64,000 nt of DNA, taken from the NCBI RefSeq assembly GCF_008629685.1, contig NZ_VWSF01000003.1, forward strand, positions 62,001 through 126,000. The letters are read 5' to 3'. The stretch comes from Adhaeribacter rhizoryzae. Its GTDB lineage: Bacteria; Bacteroidota; Bacteroidia; Cytophagales; Hymenobacteraceae. Shown here one piece after another: positions 53,114-61,644 of this stretch. Every line of letters starts with the position of its first letter. Position 1 is the first letter of the stretch. A program made the translations under genes and the position numbers. The notes below the pieces were generated by a model, which was given only the letters and a program-made list of their open reading frames with translations, had not been told where the DNA came from and did not search any database.

Positions 53114-53383
53114 ATGGTAGCGACCAACACAGAAGAATTACTATTTGAGCGAATTGAAAGAGCCTTGGACCAGATACGACCTTATCTGGAAGCCGACGGT
53201 GGGAACGTAAAAATATTGGAATTATCGGATGAGATGGTTTTGAAACTGGAACTGCTGGGTGCCTGTGGTTCCTGCTCGATGTCGGTTATGACCATGCGGG
53301 CCGGTATTGAACAAACCATTAAGCGCGAAGTACCCGAAATAAAATCGGTGGTGGCTGTAAACTTAACGCCACCCGAACTTTAA
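53114..53383 (+). CDS. NifU-like (Nfu) Fe-S scaffold protein
   Basis: 89 residues: a lone Nfu C-terminal domain. It starts with IERALDQIRPYLEADGGNVK and carries the cluster-binding CxxC, Cys51 and Cys54 in LLGACGSCSMSVMTM. The domain binds a [4Fe-4S] cluster at a dimer interface and passes it to targets. It is 4 bases after mrp, probably co-translated. A terminator follows. Confidence 0.93.
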   Translation: MVATNTEELLFERIERALDQIRPYLEADGGNVKILELSDEMVLKLELLGACGSCSMSVMTMRAGIEQTIKREVPEIKSVVAVNLTPPEL

Positions 53384-53406
53384 AATATATCTCCTTTTTT
53401 TTACCC

Positions 53407-53448
53407 AATAAAAACCGAAGTTAGCTAAGCCTGACTCCGGTTTTTATT
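53407..53448 (+). terminator. Terminator after mrp-nfu
   Basis: AATAAAAACCG (53407-53417) pairs with CGGTTTTTATT (53438-53448), perfect 11 bp with internal complementary bases, then TTT. Confidence 0.75.
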
Positions 53449-53486
53449 TTTTTGTACCTTTACTTTTAAGGTATAACTTCCGCTTT

Positions 53487-54761
53487 ATGATTCGAGCCAA
53501 CGACCCGCACCTGCATTCCTGGATTCAGATTTCTCCCAACAGCGACTTTCCCATTCAGAATCTGCCTTTTGGTATTTTCAGCACCCCTACCCGCGACCCA
53601 CGCGTGGGCGTAGCCATTGGCGATTATATTCTGGATTTGTACGCAGTATGCCAGGAAGGCTTGTTTGATTTATTGTCACTGGAAGATCCTTCGGTTTTTC
53701 ATGCGGAAACCCTGAACCCGTTTATTTCTTTGGGTAAACCAATGTGGCGAGAGGTACGCGAAAGAGTATCGGAGTTGCTGCGGAACAATAATGCCGAGAT
53801 TCGGGATAACCACGAGGTAATGAAAGCCTGCCTCGTTAAATGCCAGGAAGCAACGATGCACTTGCCGGTTAAAATAGGTAATTACACCGATTTTTATTCG
53901 AGCCTGGAACACGCCACCAACGTGGGTTTGATGTTTCGCAATCCCGAGAGCCCTTTGTTGCCTAATTGGAAACATTTACCGGTGGGTTACCACGGCCGGG
54001 CTTCTTCTATTGTGGCATCCGGCCATCCTGTTTTCCGGCCGCAGGGCCAAACTAAAGCCGCTGATACCGAATTGCCTATTTTTGGACCAACCCGCGAATT
54101 GGATTTTGAACTGGAAGTAGCTTTTATAACCGGCCGCGCCACCGATTTAGGTAGTTATGTGATGACCGATGAAGCCGAAGATTATATTTTTGGCCTGGTG
54201 TTATTCAACGATTGGTCAGCGCGGGATATTCAGCGCTGGGAATACGTGCCGCTAGGGCCGTTTTTGGGTAAAAGCTTTGTCTCGACTATTTCTCCGTGGG
54301 TAGTTACGTTAGATGCCCTGGAGCCTTTCCGGGTACCAGGACCAACGCAGGAACCACCGGTTTTACCTTACCTGGAATACGAAGGCTACAAACACCTGGA
54401 CATAAACCTGAAAGTATATTTGCAACCCGATGGCGAAGACCCGGCGCTAATCTCCCAATCAAATACGCGCCACCTGTACTGGAACATGAACCAGCAACTG
54501 GCTCACCAAACCAGCAATGGCTGTAACCTCGAAGTAGGCGATTTATACGCTTCGGGCACCATTAGTGGCTCCGAACCGGGTTCTTATGGCTCTATGCTGG
54601 AATTAACCTGGCAAGGATCTAAACCGCTTACGCTACCAAATGGGGCTACCCGCACATTTTTAGAAGATGGCGATACCGTAATTTTTAAAGGTTACGCCGA
54701 ACGCAACGGTATTCGGGTAGGTTTTGGCGAGGTCCGGAATAAAATATTGCCTACTTTGTAA
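53487..54761 (+). CDS. fahA: Fumarylacetoacetase
   Basis: 424 residues, the long FAH form. It hydrolyses fumarylacetoacetate in the last step of tyrosine breakdown. Recognisable blocks: an N-terminal domain with FGIFSTPTRDPRVGVAIGD, the catalytic KIGNYTDFYSSLEHATNVG, GYHGRASSIVASG, the metal-ligand ELDFELEVAFITG and NDWSARDIQRWEYVPLGPF, and SGTISGSEPGSYG. No other tyrosine-pathway gene is in the window, so it appears to stand alone. Confidence 0.95.
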   Translation: MIRANDPHLHSWIQISPNSDFPIQNLPFGIFSTPTRDPRVGVAIGDYILDLYAVCQEGLFDLLSLEDPSVFHAETLNPFISLGKPMWREVRERVSELLRNNNAEIRDNHEVMKACLVKCQEATMHLPVKIGNYTDFYSSLEHATNVGLMFRNPESPLLPNWKHLPVGYHGRASSIVASGHPVFRPQGQTKAADTELPIFGPTRELDFELEVAFITGRATDLGSYVMTDEAEDYIFGLVLFNDWSARDIQRWEYVPLGPFLGKSFVSTISPWVVTLDALEPFRVPGPTQEPPVLPYLEYEGYKHLDINLKVYLQPDGEDPALISQSNTRHLYWNMNQQLAHQTSNGCNLEVGDLYASGTISGSEPGSYGSMLELTWQGSKPLTLPNGATRTFLEDGDTVIFKGYAERNGIRVGFGEVRNKILPTL

Positions 54762-54882
54762 GTCATTTAACTTAAGTATTTAAATATTACTTAGATGCTT
54801 TAATGCGAATATTAAAAAAGTAGCAGGCTCAAGATTATAAACTGCAAACTTTAAAATATATACTTTAATTAGAGTTAATAAG

Positions 54883-55265
54883 GCTTTTACCAATGAAAGA
54901 TTTAGATTCGGGGCAGTTACAAAACTAGCTCTAGGTGTAATTGCCACCCGGTCCGTTGCCTTGGCCAGGACGCAACATACACACGGTAAAGTAAACCCAA
55001 GCTTATTCCAGTTACCAAACTGTAACTTAAATTAGCAATCAACTTCGACCATTTGCTGCGCGCCATTCGCCAGAACAACTACTAAGACAAAAGTGATCTG
55101 GCCCGATGGTAAACCTGGCAAATTTCTGAACCAACACCGAAGCAGCATTAATTTGCCCAAAATCATACCTACAATATTCTTGTAAAATATGCCGCAGCGT
55201 ACGAATAGCTACAAGCCGACTTAATAAAATTAAAGAACAAACTACGCAAGTTAAATTTTACGAAG
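54883..55265 (+). pseudogene. Possible decayed reading frame in the fahA downstream gap
   Basis: In the 690-base gap after fahA the frame beginning at 54883 is open for about 50 codons and reads like protein (AVTKLALGVIATRSVALA) before TAG 55033-55035. From about 55047 another frame continues protein-like sequence (DHLLRAIRQNN, then KLKNKLRKLNFTKKRY), broken by several stops. One frameshift plus stops suggests a decayed gene, but I cannot name a family and chance is possible. The GC content of this part is higher than the AT-rich flanks. Confidence 0.25.
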
Positions 55266-55454
55266 AAGCGGTATCGTTACTTTTTAATATAATAAATTAA
55301 AAATTATATGTAAAAATTCATATATTTAACCAGAATACTTCATTCCAGCTTTAAAGAAGTATCAGTAAAAAAATATTTCAGCATTTAGCCGGAACTTTTG
55401 TATATTGAAGCTTTAATTTTATTTAATTGACTATTAGGTAATTACTTTATTTAT

Positions 55455-56402
55455 ATGGTTCAAAACTTTACCCGTTGTAAATTATTCACGCTCCTTCTTT
55501 TGCTAGCTACAAGCAATATTGGTTTTTCTCAAGGCATGGTCGATGGCTTTATGAAAGGCAAAGGCAACAGTTCCGTAGCCCTTTCTTACTCCTACGAAAG
55601 CTACGACACTTATTTTGTAGGCGGCACCACTACCCAAAATCCCAATTTAGGTACTATTGCTACCCGCAGCCTAAGCATATATGGCGTAGCCGGATTAACA
55701 GACAAGCTGGATGCGATTGTTTCGCTGCCCTATATTAAAGCTACTGCCAACCAGGGGTTCTGGCAAGATCAGAAAGGGTTACAAGACGCCGCTTTTTACC
55801 TGAAATATAATGCGCTGGAACAAAAATTAGGTAACCTGGGCAGTTTATCTGTAATGGTAGCCGGCGGTATAGCTACGCCTTTTAGTAATTATATTGCCGA
55901 TGCCCCAGTAGCCATTGGCCACCACTCTACTAATTTAGACGGTCGTTTAATTACGCAACTCAAAAGCAATTATGGTTTTTTTCTGAGTGCGCAGGGCGGT
56001 TATATTTATAGGTCTGATGTTAAACTAGACCGCGATGCTGTTCCCTTGCCTGAATCGGGCAACAGCCCTTATTACAACAGACACACAAGCCACGTGCCTA
56101 ATTCTTTTGATTATTCGGCCAAGTTAGGTTTTGCATCGTCTTTGGTTTACGCCGATGCCTGGCTCCACAAACAAGAGGCCAGTAAAGGAACCAATATTGG
56201 CCCCGGCATTCCTTTCCCAAGCAATGCGGTTTCTTATACCCGTACCGGTTTTAACTTATTTGTACCGCTGCCCTTTTATCCGGCTGTAGGCCTGGGTGGT
56301 GGCAGCAGTTTTACCTTAAACGGGAAAAACGTAGGCAAGGCTACCCGCTTCTCCGGCAGCTTGGTTTACAACTTGCCTTCCTGGCAAAAAAAACAAATTT
56401 AA
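55455..56402 (+). CDS. Putative outer-membrane beta-barrel protein
   Basis: 315 residues with a signal peptide (about 1-25). The rest alternates short amphipathic strands with aromatic ends (SSVALSYSYESYDTYFVGG, AFYLKYNALEQKLG, FFLSAQGGYIYRSDVKL), typical of a beta barrel; it recalls transporter-like proteins of the phenol-degradation MetA type. The next gene, a PAP2-type lipoprotein, starts 30 bases downstream on the same strand, so they are probably one unit. Function is not known. Confidence 0.7.
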   Translation: MVQNFTRCKLFTLLLLLATSNIGFSQGMVDGFMKGKGNSSVALSYSYESYDTYFVGGTTTQNPNLGTIATRSLSIYGVAGLTDKLDAIVSLPYIKATANQGFWQDQKGLQDAAFYLKYNALEQKLGNLGSLSVMVAGGIATPFSNYIADAPVAIGHHSTNLDGRLITQLKSNYGFFLSAQGGYIYRSDVKLDRDAVPLPESGNSPYYNRHTSHVPNSFDYSAKLGFASSLVYADAWLHKQEASKGTNIGPGIPFPSNAVSYTRTGFNLFVPLPFYPAVGLGGGSSFTLNGKNVGKATRFSGSLVYNLPSWQKKQI

Positions 56403-56432
56403 ATTAACCATTTATTGCAAATATTATTCCCA

Positions 56433-57953
56433 ATGCAGTACCTCAAAAAGTTTCGGCAACCCCTTCGATTACAATTTATTTCTTTGCTGTTCACCGGGCT
56501 TACCCTGGTCGGCCTAAGCAGCTGCGAAAAGGCTGACCTATCTAACCCGCATTACGAAGCGGCCAACCCGCAGGACCAGGATTTAACCGGCGGAACCTGG
56601 AAAACCATTGTTCTGAATTCCAGCTCAGTAATTCCGGTTGCAGTACCCGCAGCTACCTCCAGCCCTGCGTACCAGCAGGAATTAAGCGAAATTAAAGGCT
56701 TACAAGCGCAACTTAGTAGTTCGCAGCGGGAAAATATTAGCTATTGGGCTTCTGGCGCAACTTTGCGCTGGAACGAAATCTGCCAGCAGTTGGTATCTAA
56801 GTATAATGTAGCGCCCGTAGTTGGCGCAGCCCCCGACCCACAATCACCGTTTGCGAACCCCGTGGTAGCCGCTCGCATTTATGCTTTGTTAAGTGTAGCT
56901 CAATACGATGCCCTGGTTTCGGCTTGGCACCACAAATCACAATTCAACCGGCAGGCACCCGCAAAAACTGATAATCAGGTTAAACTACTAATCCCAGCCA
57001 GTAATTTATCCTCTTACCCTTCCGAAGATGCCGTAGTTGCCGCCGCCTCGGTAGAAATATTAAAATTCATTTTTCCGAAAGAAGTTGAGTTCTTAAACAA
57101 AAAAGCTACCGAACACCAGGAATCAAGACTGCTCGCCGGAGCCAACGTGCGCAGCGATTTAACTGCGGGTGCCGCCCTTGGCAAAGAAGTGGCGCTTAAA
57201 GTACTGGATTACGCCCGCAAAGACCGGATGAACCAGGCAGGAGATGCGAAAAATACCTGGCAACAAGCAGTTGTGCCGGTAAAATGGGTAAGTTTAGAGG
57301 TTCCGGTACGCGGCCCGATGTTACCGCTGGCTGGCAACGTAAAAACCTGGTACGACTCTACTGCCTTGATGGCTGGTTTGCCCGGCCCACCCCCAGCGGT
57401 AGGCAGCGCCGAATTTAATAGAGATTTAGCCGAAGTCCGGAAGATTGCCGATAACCGCACCCGGGAACAATGGCGCATTGCTGATTTTTGGGCTGACGGT
57501 GCCGGTACGCCAACGCCGCCGGGCCATTGGAACCAGATTGCTGCCAGTTTAATTCGTAAAAAACAATACAGCGAAATACGTATTGCCCGTACCTTTGCCC
57601 TGCTGAACCGATCGTTGTTTGATGCGGCTATTTGCTGCTGGCGCACGAAGTATACTTATTTTATACCCCGGCCTTCCCAAATGGACCCCAAAATAAAAAC
57701 CGCTACCGGCATTCCTAATTTTCCCTCTTATACTTCTGGTCACGCCACTTTTTCGGGAGCTGCTGCCTCGGTACTTGGGCATATTTTTCCGGAGGATAAA
57801 GCGCATTTGCAAAAACAAGCAGAAGAAGCTGCTTTATCGCGTTTATACGGCGGCATTCACTATCGCTTCGACAATGAGGCCGGTCTAATCTGCGGGCAGG
57901 GAATTGGTAAAGTAGCCATCCAATGGAGTAAAACCGACGGATCACCGCAGTAA
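56433..57953 (+). CDS. PAP2/vanadium haloperoxidase family lipoprotein
   Basis: 506 residues from ATG 56433; an upstream TTG is less likely. Signal peptide with lipobox LSSC at about residue 30. The C-terminal half carries the phosphatase/haloperoxidase signature in three parts: K-x6-RP in KYTYFIPRPSQMD (about 406), PSYTSGHATFSG (about 431), and SRLYGGIHYRFDN (about 469), with the conserved Arg, His and Ser. Members are periplasmic acid phosphatases or vanadium-dependent haloperoxidases. The long N-terminal domain (about 60-390) fits the haloperoxidase-like subgroup; the activity cannot be told from sequence. Confidence 0.88.
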   Translation: MQYLKKFRQPLRLQFISLLFTGLTLVGLSSCEKADLSNPHYEAANPQDQDLTGGTWKTIVLNSSSVIPVAVPAATSSPAYQQELSEIKGLQAQLSSSQRENISYWASGATLRWNEICQQLVSKYNVAPVVGAAPDPQSPFANPVVAARIYALLSVAQYDALVSAWHHKSQFNRQAPAKTDNQVKLLIPASNLSSYPSEDAVVAAASVEILKFIFPKEVEFLNKKATEHQESRLLAGANVRSDLTAGAALGKEVALKVLDYARKDRMNQAGDAKNTWQQAVVPVKWVSLEVPVRGPMLPLAGNVKTWYDSTALMAGLPGPPPAVGSAEFNRDLAEVRKIADNRTREQWRIADFWADGAGTPTPPGHWNQIAASLIRKKQYSEIRIARTFALLNRSLFDAAICCWRTKYTYFIPRPSQMDPKIKTATGIPNFPSYTSGHATFSGAAASVLGHIFPEDKAHLQKQAEEAALSRLYGGIHYRFDNEAGLICGQGIGKVAIQWSKTDGSPQ

Positions 57954-57958
57954 GGGAA

Positions 57959-58240
57959 TGGTTAAAAGGTTAAAAGTTAAAATATTGAAAGTTAAAGCTT
58001 ATACCCTTATTAAATGTATACTGCGCTTTTAAATAAAGCTAAGGCTATACCTCCCACCGGGGTCATTCTGGAAGAATCTTATTAGCAGGTAGCCAATAAG
58101 ATTCTTCCAGAATGACCCCGGTGAGTGGATATTTGCTTGTAATTATTTTATTGTTTTAAAGCGCTATTCCTGTTTGATTTAGGCATTAGGTCCCCAAAGT
58201 ACTTTCAACCTTTAACTTTCGAACCTTCCAACCTTTAACT
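57959..58240. repeat. Intergenic block with complementary flanking repeats
   Basis: The gap between the PAP2 gene and the convergent ald gene is bounded by a purine-rich run of GGTTAAA/AGTTAAA variants at 57959-57997 and a pyrimidine-rich complementary run (CTTTCAACCTTTAAC... type) at 58201-58240. The 29-bp hairpin sits between them. The whole looks like a nested inverted structure. Confidence 0.55.
58055..58123. terminator. 29-bp perfect hairpin, likely bidirectional terminator
   Basis: Bases 58055-58083 are perfectly complementary to 58095-58123, with an 11-base loop. The stem is mixed-composition (CACCGGGGTCATTCTGG...). There is little T run, so it may act by structure or be a repeated element rather than a plain terminator. 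It lies between convergent genes. Confidence 0.6.
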
Positions 58241-58243
58241 TAT

Positions 58244-59473
58244 TTAATTCCGCACCGCAATCATTAAGCTAAGTTCTTTGTAGCGCATGTTAAACTTTTT
58301 GGCAATGCCGGCATTGGTGAGGCTGCCTTTGTAAATATAAACGCTACTCCGGTAATGTTCGTGGGTAAATAATACTTCGTTAATGCCGCCGTGCTTCGAA
58401 ATATCCATGAAAATTGGGGTAAAAATATTGCTGAGCGCGTTGGTGGCGGTGCGTGGTACCCGGGAAGCGATATTGGGCACACAGTAATGAATAATATCGT
58501 ATTTACGGTAAACCGGCCTGCTTAAGGTGGTTAGCTCCGAAGTTTCGAAACAGCCACCCTGGTCAATGCACACATCAATAATTACGGAACCCGGGTTCAT
58601 TTGCGCCACAATATTTTCCGAAATCATAGAAGTGGTGCGACCTTCCCTATCCGACAAAGCACCAATTACCACATCAGCCAGTTTTAGTTCCTGACTGAGT
58701 AAAGCGCCATCCATGGTAGAAGTAAACAGGTACGGGCCAATATTTTGCTTCAGGCGGCGTAATTTATAGATATGATCGTCGAAAACTTTTACTTCGGCTC
58801 CTAAACCAATAGCGGCCCGCGTGGCATATTCGGCTACGGTTCCGGCTCCCAAAATAACTACCCGCGAAGGCGGCACCCCAGTTATACCGCCCAAAATAAT
58901 ACCCTTACCACCAGCACTTGAACTCAGGTATTCGGCGGCAATAAGCATTACGGTACTGCCTGCAATTTCGCTCATAGCCCGCACCACCGGCTTGGTATCG
59001 GATTTATCTTTTAACAACTCAAAAGAAATAGCGTTTATTTTTTTCCGGCAAAGAGCGCCAATATAATCGCCAGTGAGGCTGCCAAATTGCAAAGCCGATA
59101 TTAAGGTCTGGCTGTTTCGTAAATATTCTATTTCTTCGTAAGTAGGCGGGGCAATTTTTAAAATAATATCGGCCTCGTATACTTCTTTGGTAGAATAAAC
59201 AATGCGGGCACCGGCTTCCGAAAATTCATGGTCGGCGTATTTAGAAGGGCTGCCCGCCCCCGCTTCAATCCAGATTTCGTGGCCATTATCGGTTAACAGC
59301 CGCACGGCTTCGGGTGTCAGGCCAATGCGGTTTTCCTGTAAAGAAGATTCTTTGGGAATGCCAATAAAAAGGCGCTTTTTTCGGGTTTCAATCGCCAACA
59401 TCGATTCTTTCGGAAAGAGAGCGCGGCTGGTTGCAGCCAACGATTCAAAGCCCGAAGGAATGTTTTCGTTCAT
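58244..59473 (-). CDS. ald: Alanine dehydrogenase
   Basis: 409 residues, longer than the usual 370 by an N-terminal extension of about 35. The family core starts at FIGIPKESSLQENRIGLTPE, the substrate Lys/Arg region; the NAD-binding fold is at VILGAGTVAEYATRAAIGLG and the His and Asp of the active site are in IDVCIDQGGCFETS. The enzyme interconverts alanine with pyruvate and ammonia. PNT-like domain proteins are a less likely alternative. It begins 1 base after the tsaE stop. Confidence 0.9.
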   Translation of the reverse strand: MNENIPSGFESLAATSRALFPKESMLAIETRKKRLFIGIPKESSLQENRIGLTPEAVRLLTDNGHEIWIEAGAGSPSKYADHEFSEAGARIVYSTKEVYEADIILKIAPPTYEEIEYLRNSQTLISALQFGSLTGDYIGALCRKKINAISFELLKDKSDTKPVVRAMSEIAGSTVMLIAAEYLSSSAGGKGIILGGITGVPPSRVVILGAGTVAEYATRAAIGLGAEVKVFDDHIYKLRRLKQNIGPYLFTSTMDGALLSQELKLADVVIGALSDREGRTTSMISENIVAQMNPGSVIIDVCIDQGGCFETSELTTLSRPVYRKYDIIHYCVPNIASRVPRTATNALSNIFTPIFMDISKHGGINEVLFTHEHYRSSVYIYKGSLTNAGIAKKFNMRYKELSLMIAVRN

Positions 59474-59474
59474 A

Positions 59475-59903
59475 TTAGTATTTTTTCAACGTAATGGTAC
59501 GGGCCTCTCCTGCACCTTTAGCTATGGTAACGGTTACAAAATGTTCGGGTAATAAATCCTGCACCAGCGAAGGCCACTCAATCAGGCATTTATTACCCGA
59601 ATAAAAATATTCGGTTGCGCCCATGTCCAGCGCTTCGCGCGGGTCATTTATCCGGTAAAAATCAAAGTGGTAAAACACTTCCCCGCGGTTGCTTGCGTAT
59701 TCGTTTACTAAGGCGTAAGTTGGGCTGCTAACGGGTTCTTCTACCCCGGCCTGCCGACAGATTTCTTTTATTAGAGTTGTTTTCCCCGCCGCCATTTCGC
59801 CCTCAAATAACAAAATATTCTCATCTTTTGCAAAATCCCACACGGCTGCGGCTGCCACCGGCAACTGAGCCAGTGCGGGAATTTCCACTACTTTCTCGTT
59901 CAT
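59475..59903 (-). CDS. tsaE: tRNA threonylcarbamoyladenosine biosynthesis ATPase TsaE
   Basis: 142 residues, normal length. TsaE is the ATPase that drives TsaB-TsaD in making t6A37 in ANN-decoding tRNAs. Walker A is GEMAAGKTTLIKEIC, Walker B-like is FYHFDFYRINDPREALDMG, and PTYALVNEY is typical. The gene is 9 bases after porX and 1 base before ald, all leftward, so the three are likely one transcript. The other Tsa genes are elsewhere. Confidence 0.94.
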   Translation of the reverse strand: MNEKVVEIPALAQLPVAAAAVWDFAKDENILLFEGEMAAGKTTLIKEICRQAGVEEPVSSPTYALVNEYASNRGEVFYHFDFYRINDPREALDMGATEYFYSGNKCLIEWPSLVQDLLPEHFVTVTIAKGAGEARTITLKKY

Positions 59904-59912
59904 GCCAAATTA

Positions 59913-61472
59913 TCAGGCTTTAGGCTGCAGCGTTACAAAAGGTATTATTATTTCTTCCAGCGATACCCCGCCGTGCTGAAACGTATCTTTATAATAGTTT
60001 ACGTAATAATTAAAGTTATTGGGGTAAGCAAAGAAATAATCTTCGAGGGCAAATACATAAGCCGTAGAAATATTTTCTTTGGGCAAATGAATACGCTCCG
60101 GCTTACGCACCACAAACACATCTTTTTCGGTAAAGCCTAAATTTTTACCGTGCTTGTAGCGCAGATTGGTGTTGGTATTGCGGTCGCCAATAATTTTAAA
60201 GGGCCGCTTGCACCGGATGGTACCGTGGTCGGTGGTAATAATTAAGCGGCCTTTCTTCTCCGATATTAATTTTAAAGTCTCAAATAACGGCGAATGCAAA
60301 AACCAGGAACGGGTAATAGAGCGGTAAGCCGATTCGTCGGGGGCCAGTTCGCGCACCATGTTGCTATCGGTGCGGGCATGCGACAGCATATCTACAAAAT
60401 TGTAAACAATTACATTTAGTTTATTATTTTCTAAATTGTTAAACTTGTTTACCAAGTCGCGGCCAATGGCGTTGTTCGTTACTTTGTTGTAACTGTACTT
60501 CTCGTTAATCTTATTTTTCTGAAACTGAATATCTACAAATTCAGCTTCGTGCAGGTTTTTACCTTCTTCGTCTTCATCAGACACCCACATATTGGGGTAT
60601 TTCTTCTGGATTTCGGCCGGCAACATACCCGAAAATATGGCATTGCGGGCGTAAGCCGTGGTAGTTGGTAATATAGAATAATAAAGTTCTTCGTTCTCTA
60701 CGGTAAAATAATCGCTGATAATGGGTTCCAGCACTTTCCACTGGTCGTAACGTAAATTATCAATCAGCACAAAATATACCGTCTGGTCGCTTTCCTTCAT
60801 CATCGGGAATACCCGCTCCTTAAATATTTCGTGCGACATTAACGGCTTATCGTCCGACTCGTTGTTTATCCATTCTTCGTAATTATCCATGATAAACCGG
60901 GCAAAGTTAGAATTGGCTTCGTCCTTTTGCATGTTAATTACGTCGGCCATGCTTTTACCTTCGGTTTCGTCTATTTCTAATTCCCAACGCACCAGTTTTT
61001 TATAGTTCTCGGCCCATTCCTGATGGCTCAGGCGCTCGCCAAAAGCCATACCCAAAGTCCGGAAATCACGTTGGTACGAGCTGTTGGTTTTTTCGGAAAC
61101 CAGGCGTTTGTTATCTAATATTTTCTTTACCGATAATAAAATCTGGTTGGGGTTGAGCGGCTTAATTAAATAATCGGCGATTTTAGAACCAATGGCTTCT
61201 TCCATAATGTGTTCTTCCTCGCTTTTAGTAATCATTACTACCGGAATATTCGGCCGCACCGTTTTAATCTCGTTCAGGGTTTCGAGGCCCGAAATACCCG
61301 GCATATTTTCGTCGAGAAAAACCACATCGTAATTATTTTCCTGAAATTTTTCGATGGCATCGGCTCCGCTGCAAACCGGCGTAATGTCGTAGCCTTTGTC
61401 TTCCAGAAACAGAATATGGGGTTTCAGTAAGTCAATCTCATCATCGGCCCATAAAATATTATATCTTTGCAT
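59913..61472 (-). CDS. porX: PorX response regulator with PglZ/alkaline-phosphatase-like domain
   Basis: 519 residues. Receiver domain (about 1-125) with acidic pocket ADDE, phosphoacceptor Asp54 in VVFLDENMP, and ITKSEE and LIKPL. The C-terminal part (about 215-519) is an alkaline-phosphatase superfamily (PglZ) domain with VYFVLIDNLRYDQW, TTAYARNAIFSG and ITTDHGTIRC. PorX is known in Porphyromonas and others as part of the PorXY system controlling the type IX secretion genes; the phosphatase-like domain has cyclic-oligonucleotide phosphodiesterase activity in published work. No PorY kinase is adjacent. Confidence 0.95.
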   Translation of the reverse strand: MQRYNILWADDEIDLLKPHILFLEDKGYDITPVCSGADAIEKFQENNYDVVFLDENMPGISGLETLNEIKTVRPNIPVVMITKSEEEHIMEEAIGSKIADYLIKPLNPNQILLSVKKILDNKRLVSEKTNSSYQRDFRTLGMAFGERLSHQEWAENYKKLVRWELEIDETEGKSMADVINMQKDEANSNFARFIMDNYEEWINNESDDKPLMSHEIFKERVFPMMKESDQTVYFVLIDNLRYDQWKVLEPIISDYFTVENEELYYSILPTTTAYARNAIFSGMLPAEIQKKYPNMWVSDEDEEGKNLHEAEFVDIQFQKNKINEKYSYNKVTNNAIGRDLVNKFNNLENNKLNVIVYNFVDMLSHARTDSNMVRELAPDESAYRSITRSWFLHSPLFETLKLISEKKGRLIITTDHGTIRCKRPFKIIGDRNTNTNLRYKHGKNLGFTEKDVFVVRKPERIHLPKENISTAYVFALEDYFFAYPNNFNYYVNYYKDTFQHGGVSLEEIIIPFVTLQPKA

Positions 61473-61495
61473 AAATTAAATTTGTTTAAAAGTAG

Positions 61496-61636
61496 CTAGT
61501 TGTCGGTTGTGAGTTTACTTTAAATTCAGAACCTTTTATCGGGTGTAAATTGCATCTGCCAGTAGGTTATGTTACCTGGCAATGGTTACGGATGCGATAT
61601 ACGTATATTTACCGACAACGAACAACAGACAACTAG
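61496..61636. repeat. Inverted repeat in the porX/HD intergenic gap
   Basis: CTAGTTGTCGGTTG (61496-61509) matches the reverse complement of 61623-61636 at 13 of 14 positions. Related GACAAC/GAACAAC units fill 61611-61633. The reading frame that could extend the HD protein upstream runs through this repeat, which argues for the later start. Confidence 0.5.
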
Positions 61637-61644
61637 GTTATACC

